DNA of 64,000 bases. Source: Novosphingobium pokkalii. Its GTDB lineage: Bacteria > Pseudomonadota > Alphaproteobacteria > Sphingomonadales > Sphingomonadaceae. The DNA is taken from assembly GCF_014652855.1 (NCBI RefSeq), contig NZ_BMZP01000021.1:1-64000 (forward strand), given 5' to 3'. The notes below the pieces were generated by a model. The model worked only from the letters and a program-made list of their open reading frames with translations. It ran no database searches and was not told where the DNA came from. A program made the position numbers and the translations under genes. This document shows, one piece after another, positions 25,755-34,357 of the stretch; position 1 is the first letter of the stretch; each line of letters opens with the position of its first letter.

Positions 25755-26570
25755 TCAAGCCTTTTTTGTCCGCTTGGCGGGAGGCACAGGAGCAGCCTTC
25801 TTGGCGGCAGCGGCGGCAGCCTTGGCGGCAGACTCCGCTTTCGGCTTAGCGCGAGGCTTGGTCTTCCGCTTAGGCTCAGCCTGAGCGGGCCGCAGCATGG
25901 CGGCGAGCATGCGAGCCAAGCCTTGGTGCACATCGGAGGCTTCGAGCGGTGCCTTGGTGATGCGCCAGTGATACCAGAAGCGATCGAGCAGCGCCATCAG
26001 CGCGAGGCCCTGCACATGTGGTTCCTCGTCGGTCGGCGCCCCCAGCTTGCGCATTGCGTCGCTCGCCAGCCGTGCCGCACGCATCGAGCCGCGCATGCCC
26101 AGTTCCCGCAATTGCTCGTCAGAGCGCGCCGCCTGCAGCCACACCAGCATGTAGCCGCCATGGTCCTCGAGAAAATCGAAATAGCGCTGCACCCAGGCAC
26201 TAATGTCGTCAAGATCCCAATCCTGGCGCAGATCGCCGAGCGAACTCAGGATCGAGAAGCTGGTCGCGACGCCCGAACTGCCCATTTCGCGCAGCAACTC
26301 GCTCTTCGACGAGAAATAGGTATAGACAGACGCGCGCGAGACCCCCGCGGCCTCGGCGATGCTGTCGATCGAGGTGGCGTCATAGCCCTGCTTCAGGAAG
26401 GTCTGCCGGGCCGTGTTGAGCAAATGCTCGCGCGTGCGCAGCGCCCGCGTGCCCACCGTCGGTCCCTGGCGGCCGGCTCCGTTCGCACTCCGGGCGCGAT
26501 GAACGAAGGACAGGTCTTCCTCCCGTTGCGGTTGGCGCGCTTGCACCTCAGGTGTTTCAGACTTCGTCAC
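25755..26570 (-). CDS. TetR-family regulator with basic C-terminal tail (island regulator A)
   Basis: This 271-residue protein has a TetR HTH at about 45-95: REHLLNTARQTFLKQGYDAT, IAEAAGVSRASVYTYFSSK. The helical core ends near GLARMLAAML, and a Lys/Ala/Pro-rich tail of about 45 residues follows (KRKTKPRAKPKAES and onward), like histone H1 tails. The core is a clear paralog of 33567-34280 (both have LLDRFWYHW or MLDRFWYHW, and DHGGYMLVWLQAA against DGGYILTWQQAA). The start is GTG at 26570. Operator site 3 lies 97 bp upstream, which suggests autoregulation. It is a candidate master repressor, with the effector perhaps a CoA ester. Confidence 0.8.
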   Translation of the reverse strand: MTKSETPEVQARQPQREEDLSFVHRARSANGAGRQGPTVGTRALRTREHLLNTARQTFLKQGYDATSIDSIAEAAGVSRASVYTYFSSKSELLREMGSSGVATSFSILSSLGDLRQDWDLDDISAWVQRYFDFLEDHGGYMLVWLQAARSDEQLRELGMRGSMRAARLASDAMRKLGAPTDEEPHVQGLALMALLDRFWYHWRITKAPLEASDVHQGLARMLAAMLRPAQAEPKRKTKPRAKPKAESAAKAAAAAAKKAAPVPPAKRTKKA

Positions 26571-26666
26571 CGCGAGATCGCACTCCTGAAATCGCCGCGA
26601 TACAGATGGCGCGGACGGACAGGAAGATCATCGTCCATCCCTGTCTGGGATCGACTCGACCACTTC

Positions 26667-26682
26667 ACGACACGGTTGTCAA
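26667..26682. promoter_or_regulatory. island operator site 3
   Basis: ACGACACGGTTGTCAA keeps GACA-N4-TGTCAA with two left-arm mismatches. It lies in the leader of island regulator A, about 97 bp before its start. On the minus strand it reads TTGACA at the -35 side. Confidence 0.5.
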
Positions 26683-26786
26683 CTGCGGCAAGCCTGGACG
26701 CGATTGCCCCTTCTGCCATGCCGCACCCGGAAGCTTCGCCGCGTGCGGGGAATCAGGCGCACCGAACGCTTCGGGCGGCCGCCGAC

Positions 26787-27953
26787 CTATTCGCGCGGCA
26801 GCTTCATCAGGGTGGCGATGTTGTTCTTCTGGATGGCCGAAGAACCGCCGTAGATCGGCACCGCCAAGATATCACGTACGTAGCGCTCCATCTGGAAGCC
26901 TTCCGCATAGCCATACGCGCCCATCACATATTGCTGGCAGGACAGCACGATCTCCTTCGCCGTTTCCGCGACGAACAGCTTGGCCATGCAGGTATCGACC
27001 GCCGAGGGCTGGTTGTGGTGCACCCTGCCCGCCGCATCATAGGCCATAAGTCGGCACGCCTTCAGCTTGGTCTGCACGTCGGACAGGACGTGCCGCACGG
27101 CCTGATGACCGCAGATGCGCTTGCCGAACTGCGAGCGATCCTGGCTATATTGCCATGCCTCCTGCACCGCCGCTGCGGCGATACCCAGCGCGATGAAGGT
27201 CGGCGCCAGTTTCTCGACCTCAAGGCTCCCGCCTGCGAGCATCCCCCAGCCCTTGTTCCAGCCTTCCTCCTCACCGATGACTAGGTCGGCATCGAGCGTC
27301 ACGCCGTCCAGATGCACGTCGTTGGTCGGGATGCCGTGGGTCCCCATGCAGCGGGTGCGCTCGAAACTCACGCCCTCGGCATCCATCGGGATCATCACGA
27401 AGGACAGGTTGCGGTGGCGGTCGGCCGGGTCGCCGCTGCGCACCAGCGTCAGCATGTAATCCGCCACGTTCGCGCCCGAAATCCACCTTTTGGCGCCCGA
27501 GACGACCACCTTGTCGCCCTTGCGCTCCATTCGGGTGCGAACCGAAGCGAGGTCGCCGCCTACCTCGGGCTCGGATAGCCCGTAGGCGACCAGCGTGTCC
27601 CCAGCGAGCAGGCCCGGGAGGAAGCGATGCTTCTGGGCTTCGGAAGCCTTGTACACGAGGTTCAGGCTGCCGTAGCCGACGCTCATATTGTACAGGCTGG
27701 CAATGCCGCTCCAGCGCGCCGCCAGTTCCTCCATCACCACGGTCATGACGGTGACGTCGGTGCCGCTGCCGCCATATTCTTCCGGAGTCGTGAGGCCGAG
27801 AATGCCCAGTTCCGCCATGCCCTTCAGCAGTTCGCGCGGGACCCGGTCTTCCCGTTCCCAGACCGCGATCTTCTCGAGCGGACATTCTCGATCCAGGAAC
27901 TTGCGAACGCTGTCGCGATAAAGGTCGAGTTCTTCAGTTCTATCGACGGTCAT
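26787..27953 (-). CDS. acyl-CoA dehydrogenase
   Basis: This 388-residue acyl-CoA dehydrogenase makes an alpha,beta-double bond in acyl-CoA, passing electrons to ETF. It shows YGLSEPEVGGDLASVRT, KRWISGANVADYM, SQFGKRICGHQAVRH (FAD/CoA binding) and YVMGAYGYAEGFQMERYVRD. At the usual catalytic position the motif is IYGGSSAIQ, where MCAD-type enzymes have Glu (YEGT). A Glu in SLEVEKLAP aligns with the catalytic Glu of isovaleryl-CoA dehydrogenase-type enzymes, so activity is likely. It is the last gene of the minus operon that starts near 33415, 5 bp after the ligase. Confidence 0.88.
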   Translation of the reverse strand: MTVDRTEELDLYRDSVRKFLDRECPLEKIAVWEREDRVPRELLKGMAELGILGLTTPEEYGGSGTDVTVMTVVMEELAARWSGIASLYNMSVGYGSLNLVYKASEAQKHRFLPGLLAGDTLVAYGLSEPEVGGDLASVRTRMERKGDKVVVSGAKRWISGANVADYMLTLVRSGDPADRHRNLSFVMIPMDAEGVSFERTRCMGTHGIPTNDVHLDGVTLDADLVIGEEEGWNKGWGMLAGGSLEVEKLAPTFIALGIAAAAVQEAWQYSQDRSQFGKRICGHQAVRHVLSDVQTKLKACRLMAYDAAGRVHHNQPSAVDTCMAKLFVAETAKEIVLSCQQYVMGAYGYAEGFQMERYVRDILAVPIYGGSSAIQKNNIATLMKLPRE

Positions 27954-27958
27954 GCATG

Positions 27959-29548
27959 TTACCTTTGCTGCCGCCCCCTTTTGGGAGGACGCGGTTCCGG
28001 CCTATGCCCGACCCGGCCGGCGAGGTCCGCGCGCAGGGCGAGCTTGTTGATCTTGCCGCTCGGCAAGCGCGGCATGTCTTCGACGAAGATGACCCGTCGC
28101 GGAGACTTGTAGCCGGCGATCAGCGTACGGCTGTGCGCGATGATCTCGGCCTCGGTGAGCGTCGGCGAGCGCGACAACACGAAGGCAGTAACCGCCTCTC
28201 CCCATTTCGGATCGGCAGCCCCGACTACGGCGACGTCTGCAACCGCCGGGTGCTCGGCAATCGCGGCTTCCACCTCGCGGGAATAGATGTTCTCCCCGCC
28301 CGAGATGATCACGTCCTTCTTGCGGTCGCGGAGGTGGATATAGCCTTCGGCATCGATCTCAGCGATGTCGCCGGTGTGGAGCCAGCCGCCACGCAGCGTT
28401 TCGAGCGTGGCGGGCGCATTATTCCAATAGCCGCGCATCACCGTCGGCGACTGGACGCAGAGTTCCCCCGGCTGGCCGACCCCCAGTTCGATGTCGTTCT
28501 CGTCGACCACCCGCATGCGCGCGCCTTGGTAGGGATGCCCCACCGAGGCCAGCCGGCGCAGGTCGTCGACGTCGCCATCGGGGCGGTGCAGGTCGATAGG
28601 CAGGATTGTACCCAACCCTTCCGTTTGGCCGTAGATTTGCGCAAATACCGGCCCGATGCGTTGCAGGCCGTCGCGCAGCAACGGCAGGGGCATCGGCGCT
28701 GCGGAATAGAGGATCATCCGCAGGCTCGACAGATCGTGATCTGCGAAACCCGGCTCATCGAGCAGCATCTGCACCATTGTCGGCGCCAGATGACCCACCG
28801 TGATCCGCTCGCGCGCGATCGTCGCCAGCGCTTCGGCAGGCCGGAAGCTGCGCGCGAGATGAACGGTGCCGCCCGCCCAATGCTGCGCGAGTTGGATGTT
28901 CTTTGCACCGACATGGTAAAGCGGCATCACCAGCAACGTGCGATCCTCGCCGGCGCAGCGCATGTGGAATGAGGTCATCGCGGCGGAGGCGACCTGATTG
29001 GTCTGACCCAGCATGCACCCCTTTGGCCGCCCGGTCGTGCCGCTGGTGTAGAGCAGATAGGCGATGTCGTCGGACGATACCTGCCAATGCTCGCCATCAG
29101 GCGATCCATCGGCGACGACCGTTTCATAGGGCAACGCCCAATCCGGCCCCTCGCCGATCACGACGTACCGCATGCCGGGATCGAGCTTGTCGCGCATCGC
29201 CTGCACGTGATCGGCGTAGGCCGCCTCGAATATCAGCACCCGGGGCGCGGCATCACCGATGATGTATGCCATTTCCGGTACCGCCAAGCGATAGTTGACC
29301 GTCGCCAAGATCAGCCCGGATAGCTCCGCCGCGGCATAGGCCTCCAGATATTCAATGCAGTTCTGCGCGAGCACGCAAACCCTGTCCTGATGCCGCACAC
29401 CGAGACGCCCCAGACCCGATGCGAGGCGGTTGGCGCGTTTCAGGAACTCGGCATGCGTCAGACTTTGCCCGTCGCAAATCACCGCAGGGCGGTTCGCATA
29501 CCAGCGCGCATTGTTCCTGAGGATGTCACCGAGGGTCACGTTCGTCAT
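27959..29548 (-). CDS. acyl-CoA synthetase (AMP-forming)
   Basis: This 529-residue ANL-superfamily ligase activates a carboxylic acid to its CoA thioester through an acyl-adenylate. It has the P-loop YTSGTTGRPKG, YGQTEGLGT, the hinge/adenylate motif GWLHTGDIAEIDAEGYIHL, RKKDVIISGGENIYSREVE and the catalytic Lys in PSGKINKLALR. The ATG at 29548 is preferred over the GTG at 29551. It sits 5 bp downstream of one dehydrogenase gene and 5 bp upstream of the next, so it is tightly coupled in the operon. Substrate class cannot be told: there is no clear fatty-acid or aromatic signature. Confidence 0.88.
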   Translation of the reverse strand: MTNVTLGDILRNNARWYANRPAVICDGQSLTHAEFLKRANRLASGLGRLGVRHQDRVCVLAQNCIEYLEAYAAAELSGLILATVNYRLAVPEMAYIIGDAAPRVLIFEAAYADHVQAMRDKLDPGMRYVVIGEGPDWALPYETVVADGSPDGEHWQVSSDDIAYLLYTSGTTGRPKGCMLGQTNQVASAAMTSFHMRCAGEDRTLLVMPLYHVGAKNIQLAQHWAGGTVHLARSFRPAEALATIARERITVGHLAPTMVQMLLDEPGFADHDLSSLRMILYSAAPMPLPLLRDGLQRIGPVFAQIYGQTEGLGTILPIDLHRPDGDVDDLRRLASVGHPYQGARMRVVDENDIELGVGQPGELCVQSPTVMRGYWNNAPATLETLRGGWLHTGDIAEIDAEGYIHLRDRKKDVIISGGENIYSREVEAAIAEHPAVADVAVVGAADPKWGEAVTAFVLSRSPTLTEAEIIAHSRTLIAGYKSPRRVIFVEDMPRLPSGKINKLALRADLAGRVGHRPEPRPPKRGRQQR

Positions 29549-29553
29549 CACAC

Positions 29554-30714
29554 TCAGCTCGGCAGTCGCAGCACGGAGCGTGCGATAACGTTGCGCTGCA
29601 CCTCGTTGGCACCGCCGTAAATGGTGGGAACCCGCGCAGCTGCATAAATTTCGAGCGGGAACGCCACATTGTCCGGCAGCGCGATCGGCTCCGCCACACG
29701 CGCCATATCCCCAGCCTGCAGCAGGATCTCCTCGGAGATCGCTGCGTAGAGTTCGGTCGCACGAATCTTGAGGAGCGAGACGTCTCCGCCAATCGACTCC
29801 CCCTCCTCGATTCGGCGAACATATTCCTCGAACATTGTCGTCAGGTCATAAAGGTCGAGCCGCAAGGCGGCGTAGCGGTCGAGCGCGCCGGTATCGCCGA
29901 AGGTCCCGAGCCGATCCATTAGGTCCTCAAGCTGGCGCAGGGCCATCATCGGGATGATCGGCGCCCCAACCATGACGCGCTCATGGCCCAGGACCGACTT
30001 GGCGATATCCCAGCCGCGATCGGCCTCGCCCACCAGGTTCTCCGAGGGCACCCGCGCATTGTCGAAGATGACCTGCGCGAATTCCCGCTCGCCGGTAAAG
30101 CTGTCGATCGGGCGCACCGTTACGCCGGGCGTGTTCAGGTCGATCAGCAGGATGCTGATGCCTTCCTGCTTTCGGCCGGCGTTACTCGTGCGCACCAGGG
30201 TAAAGATCCAGTCGGCGCAGAAGGCGAGCGTGGTCCAGGTCTTCTCGCCATTGACAATGAAGCTGTCTCCGTCGCGCACCGCCTTGCATTGCAACGAGGC
30301 AAGGTCGGAGCCGGCCGCCGGTTCCGAATAGCCCTGGCACCAGATCTCCTCGCCCCTCGCGATGCGATGGAGGTGGCGGGCCTTTTGCTCCGGCGTGCCG
30401 AACGTCATCAATAGGGGGCCGACCAGGTTCAGTGCCTGATCGGGGAACCGGGCACAGCCATGGCGTGACAGCTCCTCCATGAAGATGATCTGCTTCCGAA
30501 TTGGCAGTCCCATGCCGCCCCATTCGCGTGGCCAGCTGGGAGCGAGCCAGCCCTTCGCGCCAAGCGCGCGGACCCAACCGCCAATTTCATCCATGCCCAT
30601 GCGGCGGACGATGAAGCGCTTGTCTTCAGGATAATGCTCCTGAATCCATGCTCGTACCATCAGGCGGAAATCTTCGGAGTCCATCGCGCCGTAGTCGGCA
30701 TTGCCTTCGGTCAT
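29554..30714 (-). CDS. acyl-CoA dehydrogenase (likely catalytic alpha subunit)
   Basis: This 386-residue dehydrogenase starts at ATG 30714, 7 bp past the crotonase stop. It has GYSEPAAGSDLASLQC, GEKTWTTLAFCADW and TIYGGANEVQRNVIARSVL at the end. As in the previous enzyme, YGG replaces YEG, while VLGHERVMVG carries a Glu at the isovaleryl-CoA-dehydrogenase position. GGANEVQR endings are common in steroid/terpenoid acyl-CoA dehydrogenases, which often act as alpha2-beta2 heteromers. The gene at 31489-32616, lacking such a Glu, is a natural partner. Confidence 0.87.
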   Translation of the reverse strand: MTEGNADYGAMDSEDFRLMVRAWIQEHYPEDKRFIVRRMGMDEIGGWVRALGAKGWLAPSWPREWGGMGLPIRKQIIFMEELSRHGCARFPDQALNLVGPLLMTFGTPEQKARHLHRIARGEEIWCQGYSEPAAGSDLASLQCKAVRDGDSFIVNGEKTWTTLAFCADWIFTLVRTSNAGRKQEGISILLIDLNTPGVTVRPIDSFTGEREFAQVIFDNARVPSENLVGEADRGWDIAKSVLGHERVMVGAPIIPMMALRQLEDLMDRLGTFGDTGALDRYAALRLDLYDLTTMFEEYVRRIEEGESIGGDVSLLKIRATELYAAISEEILLQAGDMARVAEPIALPDNVAFPLEIYAAARVPTIYGGANEVQRNVIARSVLRLPS

Positions 30715-30721
30715 GGCTCGA

Positions 30722-31492
30722 TCAGTCTTCAAAATCGCGCTCTTCGCGCTTTTCGATGAAACCCAGCATCGATTCACGCGAGTCGGGATGCTTGGAATAT
30801 TCGGCGGTCATGTTCTGCTCGAATCGATAGCCATCCCTGAGCGACAGATTCTCGATCGAGCCGAGCGTGCGCTTAGCGAGCCGGATGGCGTGCGGGCTCT
30901 TGCTCGCAATCTCCTCGGCCATTGCCCGCGCTGCGGGCATCAGTTGATCAGGCGGCAGGCAATCCTCGACGATACCGCGGCGCAGCAGTTCCGGCCCCGG
31001 CACGCGGTAGCCGGTGAGCACCATCCGGCGCGTCAGCGAGTGCCCGAACAGGCGCAGTGCATGCCGCGCGCCGCCCATCAGGCCGACATTTATCTCGGGA
31101 AGGCCAAAATTGGCGCTTTCGGAGACGAGCAAAATGTCACAGGACGCCACCAAGGCGAGACCGGCACCCAAAGCCGGCCCATTAACCGCAGCGATCACCG
31201 GCTTGCGACATTCCATCACGGCATAGAAGGTTTCGCGTACCCGCCGCAGATGCGCCCATTGCGCCCCTGGCTCGGGGTTGCCCTTGATCCGGCTCTTGAG
31301 GTCGGCGCCCGCCGAGAAGATCTTGCCCGCGCCGGTCAGGATGGCACAACGCACATCCGGATCGTCGCTGATCCGATCGAAGGCGGCGATCAGCGCGTCC
31401 ATCATCGCCGCGCTCTGCGCGTTGACCGGGGGCACGTTGAGCGTGACGGTCGCGACGTGATTGTTAATCCAAAGATCTATGGGCTTGTTCAT
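30722..31492 (-). CDS. enoyl-CoA hydratase/isomerase (crotonase)
   Basis: This 256-residue crotonase has GKIFSAGADLKSR (oxyanion strand), NGPALGAGLALVASCDIL and ANFGLPEINVGLMGGARH. Of the two hydratase Glu residues, the one in GLPEIN is present and the one in GAGLALVA is replaced by hydrophobic residues. It may therefore be an isomerase or hydrolase rather than a classical hydratase. It overlaps the upstream dehydrogenase gene by 4 bp (ATGA), so it is co-translated. The C-terminal end (FIEKREERDFED) is standard. Confidence 0.85.
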   Translation of the reverse strand: MNKPIDLWINNHVATVTLNVPPVNAQSAAMMDALIAAFDRISDDPDVRCAILTGAGKIFSAGADLKSRIKGNPEPGAQWAHLRRVRETFYAVMECRKPVIAAVNGPALGAGLALVASCDILLVSESANFGLPEINVGLMGGARHALRLFGHSLTRRMVLTGYRVPGPELLRRGIVEDCLPPDQLMPAARAMAEEIASKSPHAIRLAKRTLGSIENLSLRDGYRFEQNMTAEYSKHPDSRESMLGFIEKREERDFED

Positions 31493-32616
31493 GCGACGGC
31501 TCCTCGGGTGCGCTCGATCGCCACGAAGCGGCGGCGCAATTCATGCGCCGTCCCCAGCCAGCTCATCAGCGCAAGGCATCCCCGCACGAGCCCGCCGAGC
31601 GGATATTCGCCCGTATAGCCAATGGCACCATGGAGCTGGAACGCGCCGCGCGTCACGACATCGGCCGCCTTCCCCGCGCGCGCCTTGGCCGCCAGCGTCG
31701 CCAATAGGGCAGCGTCGCACCCGTCAGCGCAGGAGCGGGCGGCGTGGGCAACCGCCGCGGCCGCCAAAGTCTGTTCGGTCCACAGATCGACCAGCCGATG
31801 CTGCACCGCCTGGTTGGCGGCGATCGGCTTACCGAACTGGACGCGCTGCCCGGTGAAATCAACGGTCATCGCGTTGATCTGCGCGCATAGCCCCGAAAGC
31901 TGCGCCGCAGCGGCGATGCGCGCGAACAGGAAGGCGGGGGCAAGCGCCTCGCGATCCGGCAACGGCAGGAACGCATCGGCCGGAATGGCGCCGCTGAATT
32001 CGATCTGGCCAAGCGGCCGATCTGCCAGACCGGGGACCAACGTCAGGGTAAGGTAAGGATCGCTACGGGCAATCACGGCTAGCCCCGGCGTGCCGTCGCG
32101 ATCAACAGGGACACAGAAATGAGTGGCGCGATCGGCAAGATCGATCAGGCAGCGCCGGAACGCTATCGTGCCGGTTCTATCGTGCGATAAGGTTTCGAAA
32201 GGCAGCGTACGCTCGTCGCGGTTCGGCTGGTCCTGCCAGCAGAGTACCGGGCACGCTGTACCGGCGGACAGCGCCGCCAGCAGCTCGTCGCGCACCACGC
32301 CAGGAGTACACTGGTCGAGCGCCACCAAGGCTAGCACGGCAACGGCGCTATAGGGGGTCGTCACCCCAGCCCGGCCCAATTCCTCATAGAGCGCCGCCAT
32401 GACCTCGGTCGACATGGCCGAGCCGCCTAGCGTTTCGTCGGCGAGCAGCCCGAGCCATCCGGCGGCAGCGATCTGCTGCCATTCGTCCGCCAAGGCTGCC
32501 GCATCCCGCTGCGTCGGCCTGGTCTTGGCGAAGGAGCGGACGCTGGCGCGCACGGCATCGAGAAGGTCCGGAGCCTCCTGCTCCTGACCGCCCTCCACTC
32601 TTTGAACGATTCCCAT
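31489..32616 (-). CDS. acyl-CoA dehydrogenase-like protein (likely non-catalytic beta subunit)
   Basis: This 375-residue protein has a diverged acyl-CoA dehydrogenase fold: WQQIAAAGWLGLLADETLGG at the start, GQRVQFGKPIAANQAVQHRL (FAD contact) and FQLHGAIGYTGEYPL. It lacks the Glu found near LEVE/LGHE in the other dehydrogenases, and its C-terminus has no YEGT-like motif. This matches the second subunits of alpha2-beta2 steroid dehydrogenases such as FadE28/ChsE types, which complete the FAD site. The ATG at 32616 is 4 bp past the upstream crotonase stop. It probably pairs with 29554-30714. Confidence 0.75.
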   Translation of the reverse strand: MGIVQRVEGGQEQEAPDLLDAVRASVRSFAKTRPTQRDAAALADEWQQIAAAGWLGLLADETLGGSAMSTEVMAALYEELGRAGVTTPYSAVAVLALVALDQCTPGVVRDELLAALSAGTACPVLCWQDQPNRDERTLPFETLSHDRTGTIAFRRCLIDLADRATHFCVPVDRDGTPGLAVIARSDPYLTLTLVPGLADRPLGQIEFSGAIPADAFLPLPDREALAPAFLFARIAAAAQLSGLCAQINAMTVDFTGQRVQFGKPIAANQAVQHRLVDLWTEQTLAAAAVAHAARSCADGCDAALLATLAAKARAGKAADVVTRGAFQLHGAIGYTGEYPLGGLVRGCLALMSWLGTAHELRRRFVAIERTRGAVA

Positions 32617-32620
32617 GATT

Positions 32621-33415
32621 TCAGCGACCGACGAAGGTCGGCTTGCGGCGAGACTTGATGGCATCGATCGCCTCGCGCAGATCCTCGCTACCCATCGTCA
32701 TGGCCTCATAGGCCATGCCCGCATCCATCTCGGCATGGGCAATGCGCTTCAACTCCATATTGATCACGGTCTTGGTCGATCGCACTGCGAGTTGCGGAGC
32801 GCGCGCGATGCGGTCGGCCCAGCGGAATGCGACCTCGTCCAGTTCTTCGGCGGGGACGGCGAAGTTGATCAGGCCGATCTGCTCCGCCTCGCGAGCATCG
32901 AGCAGGTCGCCGCTCAGCAAATATTGTTTGGCGCGGGCAAAACCCACCAGTTGCGGCCAGATTACCGCACCGCCATCGCCGGCGGTGAGCCCCACCTTAA
33001 CGTGAGGGTCACCAAAGCGCGCGGTTTCCGTCGCGACGATGATGTCACAAAGCAACGCCACCGTGCAGCCCAGGCCGATGGCGTCGCCATTGATGCGCCC
33101 GATGATCGGCTTGCTGCATTCCAGCATGCCGAACACCAGCTGCTTCGATTCAGCCACCGCGGCTTGCAGCATGAAAGGATTGGCATTCTGCTCCAGAAGC
33201 AGATCAAAATCACCGCCGGCGCTAAACGCCCCGCCGTCCCCCGTCAGCACGATGACATCAGAGTCGGGGTCATGCGCCAGGTCCGTGAACAGTGGCGCCA
33301 GCTCCCGATGCATCTCCCCAGAGACGGCATTCAGATGGTCCGGCCGGGAAAGTGCAGCAACTATAACCCGCCCGCGCCGCTCGAAGCGCACGTATTTGTA
33401 GCGATCGAAATCCAT
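32621..33415 (-). CDS. enoyl-CoA hydratase/isomerase (crotonase)
   Basis: This 264-residue crotonase is the first gene of the minus operon. It has GGAFSAGGDFDLLLEQN, NGDAIGLGCTVALLCDIIVA and ARFGDPHVKVGLTAGDGGAV. The catalytic Glu positions hold Thr (GCTVAL) and His (GDPHVK), so classical water addition is unlikely. AGDGGA-type enzymes act as isomerases, dehalogenases or hydrolases, or are uncharacterised. The ATG at 33415 follows AGGAGAGG; a 12-residue longer start is possible. It lies 37 bp from operator site 4, which overlaps its predicted promoter. Confidence 0.82.
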   Translation of the reverse strand: MDFDRYKYVRFERRGRVIVAALSRPDHLNAVSGEMHRELAPLFTDLAHDPDSDVIVLTGDGGAFSAGGDFDLLLEQNANPFMLQAAVAESKQLVFGMLECSKPIIGRINGDAIGLGCTVALLCDIIVATETARFGDPHVKVGLTAGDGGAVIWPQLVGFARAKQYLLSGDLLDAREAEQIGLINFAVPAEELDEVAFRWADRIARAPQLAVRSTKTVINMELKRIAHAEMDAGMAYEAMTMGSEDLREAIDAIKSRRKPTFVGR

Positions 33416-33451
33416 GAACCTCTCCTGTGTATGTGCATTGAAAATCACTTT

Positions 33452-33467
33452 TTGACACTTGTGTCAA
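33452..33467. promoter_or_regulatory. island operator site 4
   Basis: TTGACACTTGTGTCAA is a perfect TTGACA/TGTCAA dyad, extending inward as TTGACAC/GTGTCAA. It sits between the minus dehydrogenase/ligase operon and the plus TetR gene, 100 bp before the latter. Confidence 0.75.
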
Positions 33468-33566
33468 TCACGTTTAGCCGTTGGGTTTCGGCGCTGTACG
33501 TACCTCAGCCATAGGCGCTGACGGCCCTTTCCACCGCCATCCGAGACTGACACAATCCAAACGCAT

Positions 33567-34280
33567 ATGCCCAAAAAAACCACCGACATCGCCGTGGCCG
33601 AGCCGCGGCCCAAATCGGCCGAAGACAGCGAGCAGGTGACGAAAACGAAGCGGGCGGAGCGCCAGCCGCGCAGCGCGCCCAGCCACCGCTCGGCAAATGC
33701 GCGCCTGCGCAAGCGTGCGCTGCAAACCAAGGACCTGCTGGTCAGCACCGCCAAGGCGCTGTTCCTGGAATATGGCTATGCGGCGACCACGATCGACAAT
33801 ATCGCCGATGCTGCGGCGGTGTCACGCGCGTCATTCTACACCTATTTCTCCTCCAAGATGGAGATCATGATCGTCGCCGGTACGGATGCCCGCGATACGA
33901 GCTGTGCACTGCTGAAACAGCTCGGCGAGATTGACAGCGGCAATCTGCAGGCCGGTATAGAGACGTGGATCGACAAGTATTTTCGGTTTCTCGAACGCGA
34001 CGGCGGCTATATACTGACCTGGCAGCAGGCGGCGCTCAAGGACCCCGCGCTACGCAAGCTCGGGATGGAAGGCAGCCAGCGCGCCTCCCGCGTTCTGGCG
34101 GAAGCCCTGCAACAACTTGGCGCCCGCGGCAGCCAGTCCGACCTGTTGATCCGCAGCCTTGCGCTGCGCTCGATGCTCGATCGCTTCTGGTACCACTGGT
34201 GGCTGACCGTCACGCCCCATGAACGCCAGGATGTATTGCGCAACCTGGCGACGATGATCCTCGCAACGATCAGTATCTGA
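33567..34280 (+). CDS. TetR-family regulator with basic N-terminal arm (island regulator B)
   Basis: This 237-residue TetR protein is paralogous to 25755-26570. Its basic/Pro-rich extension is at the N-terminus (about 1-50, MPKKTTDIA then KTKRAERQPRSAPSHRS). The HTH follows (KDLLVSTAKALFLEYGYAAT, IADAAAVSRASFYTYFSSK). The recognition helix SRASFYTYFSSK differs from regulator A by one residue, so both probably read the same DNA. The core shares MLDRFWYHWW. Operator site 4 is between it and the divergent operon. It is a candidate master repressor of the island; the effector is unknown. Confidence 0.85.
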   Translation: MPKKTTDIAVAEPRPKSAEDSEQVTKTKRAERQPRSAPSHRSANARLRKRALQTKDLLVSTAKALFLEYGYAATTIDNIADAAAVSRASFYTYFSSKMEIMIVAGTDARDTSCALLKQLGEIDSGNLQAGIETWIDKYFRFLERDGGYILTWQQAALKDPALRKLGMEGSQRASRVLAEALQQLGARGSQSDLLIRSLALRSMLDRFWYHWWLTVTPHERQDVLRNLATMILATISI

Positions 34281-34301
34281 GACCTCGGCGTTCAAACGCG
34301 C

Positions 34302-34325
34302 GGAGTGCCCAAGCGCTCCCTGTTT
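34302..34325. terminator. hairpin between convergent TetR and thiolase genes
   Basis: GGAGTGC (34302-34308), loop CCAA, GCGCTCC (34313-34319) form a 7-bp stem with one G-U pair, followed by C-TGTTTGT. It lies 22 bp after the TetR stop and has a short U-rich tail, so it is a plausible intrinsic terminator for the plus strand. Confidence 0.45.
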
Positions 34326-34357
34326 GTCGCGTGGCAATGAAGATGCGCGGCGTTCGC

